Assembly: GCA_009599575.1 (NCBI GenBank)
Contig: VWND01000077.1
Location: 1-22,853 of the forward strand
Origin: Blumeriella jaapii
Taxonomy: Eukaryota > Ascomycota > Leotiomycetes > Helotiales > Drepanopezizaceae
DNA: 22,853 bases
Reading direction: 5' to 3'
The notes under the pieces are model-generated. The model was given only the letters and a program-made list of their open reading frames with translations. It was not told the DNA's origin and did no database searches. Of this stretch, positions 18,642 to 22,853 are shown piece by piece (positions within the stretch are counted from its first letter, which is position 1; each line of letters opens with the position of its first letter). Made by a program: the position numbers and the translations under genes.

Positions 18642-18797
18642 TGTTACGATCCTGGCCTGGCTAGTGGTAGTTGCCAGTGGTATGGCTGCCAGTGGTATGA
18701 TTGCCAGTGGTATAAATGCTGGTGGTGTTGGATTAAGATTTGGGCACGGACCAACTCGGCCACTAGGCCTCGCGCTAAATCACTAATATTATAAGCG
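18642..18797 (+). repeat. Element O-type LTR fragment
   Basis: Matches 15537-15695 but is far less mutated: TGTTACGATCCTGGCCTGGC at the start, clean 15-mers of the type GCCAGTGGTATG(G/A)(C/T)T at 18660-18734, then GGGCACGGACCAACTCGGCC. Similarity is lost after ATAAGCG (about 18797), where the palindromic satellite begins. It is either a solo LTR cut by the array or the start of another copy. Confidence 0.75.
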
Positions 18798-20120
18798 AGA
18801 GAATTTTGGTGGTCACCAACGTTGGTGACCAGTCTTGGCAGACCCTGGTGACCAAAGAAAGTTGGTCACCAGGTCGGTTTTTTCGCAAAAATTATTCGAT
18901 TTGAAAAATAAAATTATATTCGTATTCAGCTTATTAATTAATTATCTTTTGTACGCAAAAGCTTATAAATACGATTAATAAATTAAAAAGTTGTAATAAC
19001 CCCCCTCTCTAACCCTAATCTTGGCAGACCCTGGTAACCGACTTTCTTTGGTCACCAGGTCGGTTTTTTCGCAAAAATTATTCGATTGAAAAATAAAATT
19101 ATATTCGTATTCAGCTTACTAATTAATAATCTTTTGTACGCAAAAGCTTATAAATACGATTAATAAATTAAAAAGTTGTAATAACCCCCCCCCTCTAACC
19201 CTAATCTTGGCAGACCCTGGTAACCGACTTTCTTTGGTCACCAGGTCGGTTTTTTTTTTTTTCGCAAAAATTATTCGATTTTAAAAATAAATTTATATTT
19301 GTATTCAATTTATTAATTATTAATCTTTTATACGCAAAAGCTTATAAATACGATTAATAAATTAAAAAGTTGTAATAACCCCCCCTTCTAACCCTAATTT
19401 TGGCAGACCCTGGTAACCGACTTTCTTTGGTCATCAGGTCGGTTTTTTCGCAAAAATTATTCGATTTTAAAAATAAATTTATATTTGTATTCAACTTATT
19501 AATTATTAATCTTTTATACGCAAAAGCTTATAAATACGATTAATAAATTAAAAAGTTGTAATAACCCCCCCTTCTAATCCTAATCTTGGCAGACCCTGGT
19601 AACCGACTTTCTTTGGTCACCAGGTCGGTTTTTTCGCAAAAATTATTCGATTTTAAAAATAAAATTATATTTGTATTCAACTTATTAATTATTAATCTTT
19701 TATACGCAAAAGCTTATAAATACGATTAATAAATTAAAAAGTTGTAATAACCCCCCCTTCTAACCCTAATCTTGGCAGACCCTGGTAACCGACTTTCTTT
19801 GGTCACCAGGTCGGTTTTTTTCGCAAAATTATTCGATTTTAAAAATAAATTTATATTTGTATTTAACTTATTAATTATTAATCTTTTATGCGCAAAAGCT
19901 TATAAATACGATTAATAAATTAAAAAGTTGTAATAACCCCCCCCTTCTAAACCCTAATCTTGGCAGACCCTGGTACCCGACTTTTTTTGGTCACTAAATC
20001 GGTTTTTTCGCAAGAATTTTTCGATTTTAAAAATAAAATTAAATTCGTATTTAGCTTACAAATTATTAATATTTTATAGGCAAAAGCTTATAAATATTAT
20101 TAATTAATAATAACGTTATT
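18798..20120 (+). repeat. Satellite array of about 186 bp, seven units with palindromic core
   Basis: The anchor CTTGGCAGACCCTGGT recurs at 18834, 19020, 19206, 19399, 19585, 19771 and 19959 (steps of 186, 186, 193, 186, 186, 188); the last unit is degraded. Each unit has three parts. The first is an inverted repeat, CCTGGTAACC, a 10-base spacer with CTTTCTTT, then GGTCACCAGG. The second is an AT-rich part (CGCAAAAATTATTCGATT, GCAAAAGCTTATAAATACG). The third is a C-tract of six to nine C followed by CTAACCCTAATC. Some of these differences are transitions in the CpA-poor half, but the palindrome is kept. No coding content is visible. Centromeric, subtelomeric or transposon-derived origins are all possible. 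Confidence 0.9.
18810..18831. repeat. 22-bp perfect palindrome at the left edge of the satellite
   Basis: Arms TGGTCACCAAC and GTTGGTGACCA are perfect reverse complements with no spacer. It stands next to the related inverted repeat of the first satellite unit (GGTGACCAA at 18851 and TTGGTCACC at 18866). Confidence 0.9.
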
Positions 20121-20121
20121 T

Positions 20122-21187
20122 AAGTCTCTACGAATTAACGCACGGACCAAAAATAACTTGGCTCCAAAGCCTAATTCTACAGCCTGCGGTATTCGTATTT
20201 ACTAGTAAAACACCAGCCCATTTCTTAATAGAATCGTTCAATTCTTTTTATATTTGGGTTATTAATATTAAAACTTATTTAATTCTTTTTATTTTGTACA
20301 ATTCGATCTATTACTAATCGCAATGCAAACGTTCTACGAATTAAAGCACGGACCAAGAATAACTTGGCTCCAAAGCCTAATTCTACAGCCTGCGGTATTC
20401 GTATTTACTAGTAAAACACCAGCCCATTTCTTAATAGAATCGTTCAATTCTTTTTATATTTGGGTTATTAATATTAAAACTTATTTAATTCTTTTTATTT
20501 TGTACAATTCGATTTATTATTAATCGCAATGCAAGCGTTTTACGAACTGACGCACGGACCAAAAATAGCTTGGCTCCAAAGCCTAATTCTACAGCCTGCG
20601 GTATTCGTATTTACTAGTAAAACACCAGCCCATTTCTTAATAAAATCGTTCAATTCTTTTTATATTTGGGTTATTAATATTAAAACTTATTTAATTCTTT
20701 TTTATTTTATAAAATTCGATTTATTATTAATCGCAATGCAAGCGTTTTACGAACTTACGCACGGACCAAGAATAGCTTGGCTCCAAAGCCTAATTCTACA
20801 GCCTGCGGTATTCGTATTTACTAGTAAAACACCAGCCCATTTCTTAATAGAATCGTTCAATTCTTTTTATATTTGGGTTATTAATATTAAAACTTATTTA
20901 ATTCTTTTTATTTTATATAATTCGATTTATTATTAATCGCAATGCAAGCGTTTTACGAACTGACGCACGGACCAAGAATAGCTTGGCTCCAAAGCCTAAT
21001 GCTACAGCCTGCGGTATTCGTATTTACTAGTAAAATACCAGCCCATTTTTTAATAGAATCGTATAATTCTTTTTATATTTGGGTTATTAATATTAAAACT
21101 TATTTAATTTCTTTATTTTATACAATTCGATTTATTATTAATCGCAATGCAAACGTTCAGAAAATCGTGCACGGTCGCAAAATTTAA
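20122..21187 (+). repeat. 206-bp tandem array: five near-identical units, each with a 66-codon frame, plus a partial sixth
   Basis: GCACGGACCA recurs at 20140, 20346, 20552, 20759 and 20965, with a damaged sixth GCACGG at 21169 (steps 206, 206, 207, 206, 204). Each full unit can be read as a short protein (GPRIAWLQSLILQPAVFVFT in the middle, a hydrophobic Phe/Tyr/Ile-rich end, then TAA). Units 2-5 start ATG six bases after the preceding TAA; unit 1 lacks the ATG. An extra T between units 3 and 4 lets the frame run through (20529-20936, 135 codons). The deduced peptide matches nothing I recognise and the coding reading may be incidental. TGG and CAG/CCA codons are intact, so this array shows no RIP despite its repetition. 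Confidence 0.88.
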
Positions 21188-21540
21188 CTTTCGCTTAAAC
21201 CCATATTCGCCTAATTCCATACACGCACAAAATAAACTTTAAAAAATTATATACTTTATATAACCTAGTCGTTCGTATGCTTTCGGGATAAAAGTCCTAA
21301 AGCACTTATGGTGTAGTGGTTGATGGTTTCTGTAGGTTTAATTCCTTCGTTATCCCATTGAGAACCCGTAAAGCCACGGGAAAAGGGTTGTTAGGCGTTC
21401 TGCTTTAATGCTCCGCCATTTTATTTATAGAACCTAGTTGCATGCAAATTTTTATGGCTCCGGCCCGTGAATTGTCCCACGGGGTTTTTGTATATATGGT
21501 GAATAAGTATGAGTCGGTGTATTAGTCTGCCCTTTGCTGT
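21188..21540 (+). other. GC-richer, unmutated block with tRNA-like boxes and hairpins; no coding frame
   Basis: This is the least AT-biased stretch of the window. It contains TGGTGTAGTGG (21309-21319), which fits a tRNA/Pol III A box, and GGTTTAATTCC (21335-21345), which is one C-to-T step from a consensus B box. They are only 26 nt apart, against about 44 in a tRNA, so this is not a normal tRNA gene. Two hairpins use the same stem letters: CCCGT/ACGGG at 21365-21380, and CCCGTG/CACGGG at 21464-21483, the latter followed by a T run. A tRNA-derived SINE, a tRNA pseudogene lacking its anticodon arm, or an unrelated structured RNA would all fit. Confidence 0.35.
21309..21345 (+). promoter_or_regulatory. 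Possible Pol III A/B-box pair of a deleted tRNA or SINE head
   Basis: An A-box-like GTGTAGTGG and a B-box-like GGTTTAATTCC lie in the right order on the plus strand, with the spacing shortened by roughly an anticodon arm. No acceptor stem can be paired across them. Confidence 0.3.
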
Positions 21541-21554
21541 AAGTGTCTTTTTTG

Positions 21555-21660
21555 TAATTTAATTTAATTAATTAAAGTTTTCGAATAATTTAATTAATTA
21601 AAGTTTTCGAATAATTTATTTAATTAAAGTTTTCGAATAATTTATTTAATTAAAATTATC
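21555..21660 (+). repeat. 26-bp tandem repeat, about four copies
   Basis: TTAATTAAAGTTTTCGAATAA recurs with TCGAATAA at 21581, 21607 and 21633; the last copy decays into AAAATTATCG. Confidence 0.9.
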
Positions 21661-21678
21661 GTTGCTATAGGCTACGCG

Positions 21679-21698
21679 AAAACTTTAATTAAAGTTTT
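21679..21698. repeat. 20-bp perfect palindrome built from the 26-bp repeat motif
   Basis: AAAACTTTAA followed by its exact reverse complement. The right arm TTAAAGTTTT is the core of the neighbouring 26-bp repeat, so the left arm is an inverted piece of it. Confidence 0.85.
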
Positions 21699-21699
21699 G

Positions 21700-21930
21700 A
21701 AAATTTTTCAAAACCACACATACCACCCAAATTATTAAAAACTCCCAAAACCCCCCCCCCAAAACCCCAAAACCACCAAAACCTTCAAAACCTCCAAAAC
21801 CCCCAAAACTACCAAAACTACCAAAACTTCCAAAACTCCCAAAAACTCCCAAAACTTCAAAAACTTCAAAAACTTCAAAACTTCAAAAACTTCAAAAAAA
21901 CTCCTAAAAAAACTTATTTTTATTTTCTTC
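21700..21930 (+). repeat. G-free CA-rich simple-sequence tract
   Basis: No G occurs on the plus strand for 231 nt (last G 21699, next 21931). The content is irregular 8- to 10-mers of CCAAAAC type drifting to CTTCAAAAA on the right, including a run of eleven C near 21750. The minus strand is a GGTTTT/GTTTTG-like tract. Confidence 0.9.
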
Positions 21931-22183
21931 GAATTTCTTCGATTATACGATTTTTTTTAAAAAAATTCGATATGTCAAACATTCAAGTATTTTCCATCCT
22001 TTTGATAAACAGCGCTAATATTTATTATTTTAGTAATTTTCGTACTACTAACGATTTAAATCCTAAATAAGCGTTTCAAAATTTATTTGATTTTTAATTT
22101 TTATTTTATTATATAGATTTTGAATTATTGCTTTGTTTGTTTTGTAATTCATTTATTATTGGATTTGAATAATATATACGTAA
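21931..22183. other. AT-rich stretch, no supported gene
   Basis: A short frame from ATG at 21972 runs 32 codons and has no recognisable motif. It may hold the degraded upstream part of the pseudogene that follows, but nothing shows it. Confidence 0.3.
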
Positions 22184-22843
22184 AAACCATTTCCATTTAA
22201 TTTCAAAAACGATCGAAATAAATTAATTAAACAAGGTTTAATTATTTATTAATCGTTAAAAATCGAATCTTTGAAAAACAGTTTAGAATTAATACGACTT
22301 TTTTCATTAGAATTCGATTTAAAACCTTTTCCAGAATTCGAAATATCGCAAAACAATTTTAAATGCGATTTTTGTTTTTTAATTTTAGCAAATCGTATAA
22401 ATATCAAAAAACATATTAAAAAAATTTATACAAATGAAATCGAAATTATTGTTACAAATGATATTAGTAAATATTATTCAATTGTAACTATTTAATTACT
22501 TGAAAGAAATAGATGGTATTTCGAAGTTAAACAAATTGATAATTTAGTAAACGAAATCGAAGATAATATTTATTTTAATGAGATTTCAGAAGATTTACCA
22601 TCTGATTTGTTAATAGCTTAAAATTTATTAATCGAAGAATTAAATTTGAAAGAATCTTTATTCTACGAAAATTTAAATTCGTCTAAAATAAATCTTAGCG
22701 ATAATTTAATCAATTTTCAAGCAAAAACTCGATATGTTGAATTTATTCAAAATTATAAGCCGCAAGAATTATACGATTTATGTGAATTATATAATCAAGA
22801 TAAAGACGACGAATTGATTAAATTTATAATCGATAATATTTAA
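22184..22843 (+). pseudogene. Host-like pseudogene with zinc-finger-like motif, possibly OrsD/DUF3505-related
   Basis: Frame 2 can be followed without frameshift from 22184 to the TAA at 22841. It is interrupted only by TAA at 22250, 22493 and 22619, each one step from CAA (Gln). It begins PFPFNFKNDRNKLIKQGLII. The clearest feature is F-K-C-D-F-C-F-L-I-L with H at the HIKK position (about 22350-22425), a C-x2-C-x11-13-H arrangement. That arrangement, after a FPEFEI stretch, recalls the first part of fungal OrsD-type (DUF3505) proteins, where a CxxC...H...H finger follows 'P(I/L)PGL'. The last His of such a finger appears to be replaced. The remainder is acidic and Asn/Glu-rich (EVKQIDNLVNEIEDNIY, QELYDLCELYNQDKDDEL) with no known motif. 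No start codon is assigned; the gene probably began further left or had introns. Confidence 0.45.
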
Positions 22844-22853
22844 GAAATTTTTT

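Noticed and set aside
19000..20000. True telomere
   Set aside because: Each unit has only about one and a half CCCTAA copies, and there is no terminal run of the repeat.
18798..21187. CRISPR array
   Set aside because: Units of 186 and 206 bp repeat over their whole length with no unique spacers, and the context is a fungal repeat region.

Overview
The window looks like a transposon-rich, AT-rich compartment of a filamentous ascomycete fungus (Pezizomycotina is an inference). Chromoviral Ty3/gypsy elements with the fungal-style chromodomain-like C-terminus are nested in one another. Their reading frames are destroyed mostly by C-to-T and G-to-A changes: Trp TGG became TAG/TAA, and catalytic Asp and Gly codons became Asn, Lys or Glu. 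CpG is kept while TpG (and partly CpA) is depleted. This is the pattern expected of repeat-induced point mutation (RIP). I see no intact host gene, and nothing bacterial.

Layout. (1) 1-2305: element A, the 5' and gag part of a gypsy-like element on the minus strand, interrupted at 65-1459 by a 1.4-kb element with about 95-bp terminal inverted repeats. (2) 2786-3069: repeat R1, an LTR-like sequence with a second direct copy (R2) at 18352-18628. (3) 3070-7137 plus 13643-15536: element O, a degenerate gypsy element (gag zinc knuckle, protease, RT, RNase H, integrase, chromodomain-like tail). (4) 7138-13637: element I, a complete gypsy element with two 270-bp LTRs and a 5-bp target duplication, inserted in the RNase H / YRPG part of O. 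(5) 15537 to about 15815: the 3' LTR of O, directly followed by element B (to 18351), a second copy of the A family in plus orientation, with gag and the start of the protease, cut off by R2. (6) 18642 to about 18797: a fragment of an O-type LTR.

The character changes near 18640. From there on sequence is much less RIP-damaged and dominated by tandem arrays: a satellite of about 186 bp with a palindromic core and a CCCTAA-containing C-tract (18798-20120), a 206-bp array with five near-identical copies that each carry a 66-codon frame (20122-21187), a GC-richer structured block with tRNA-like A and B boxes (about 21190-21540), a 26-bp tandem repeat, and a 231-nt tract with no G on the plus strand. 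The right end (22184-22843) is a host-like pseudogene with a zinc-finger-like motif, perhaps related to fungal OrsD/DUF3505 proteins, broken by in-frame TAA codons.

No working pathway can be assigned. The interest lies in the insertion history, the RIP record and the unexplained tandem arrays on the right. All homology calls come from motif recognition by eye, and boundaries without exact repeats are approximate.
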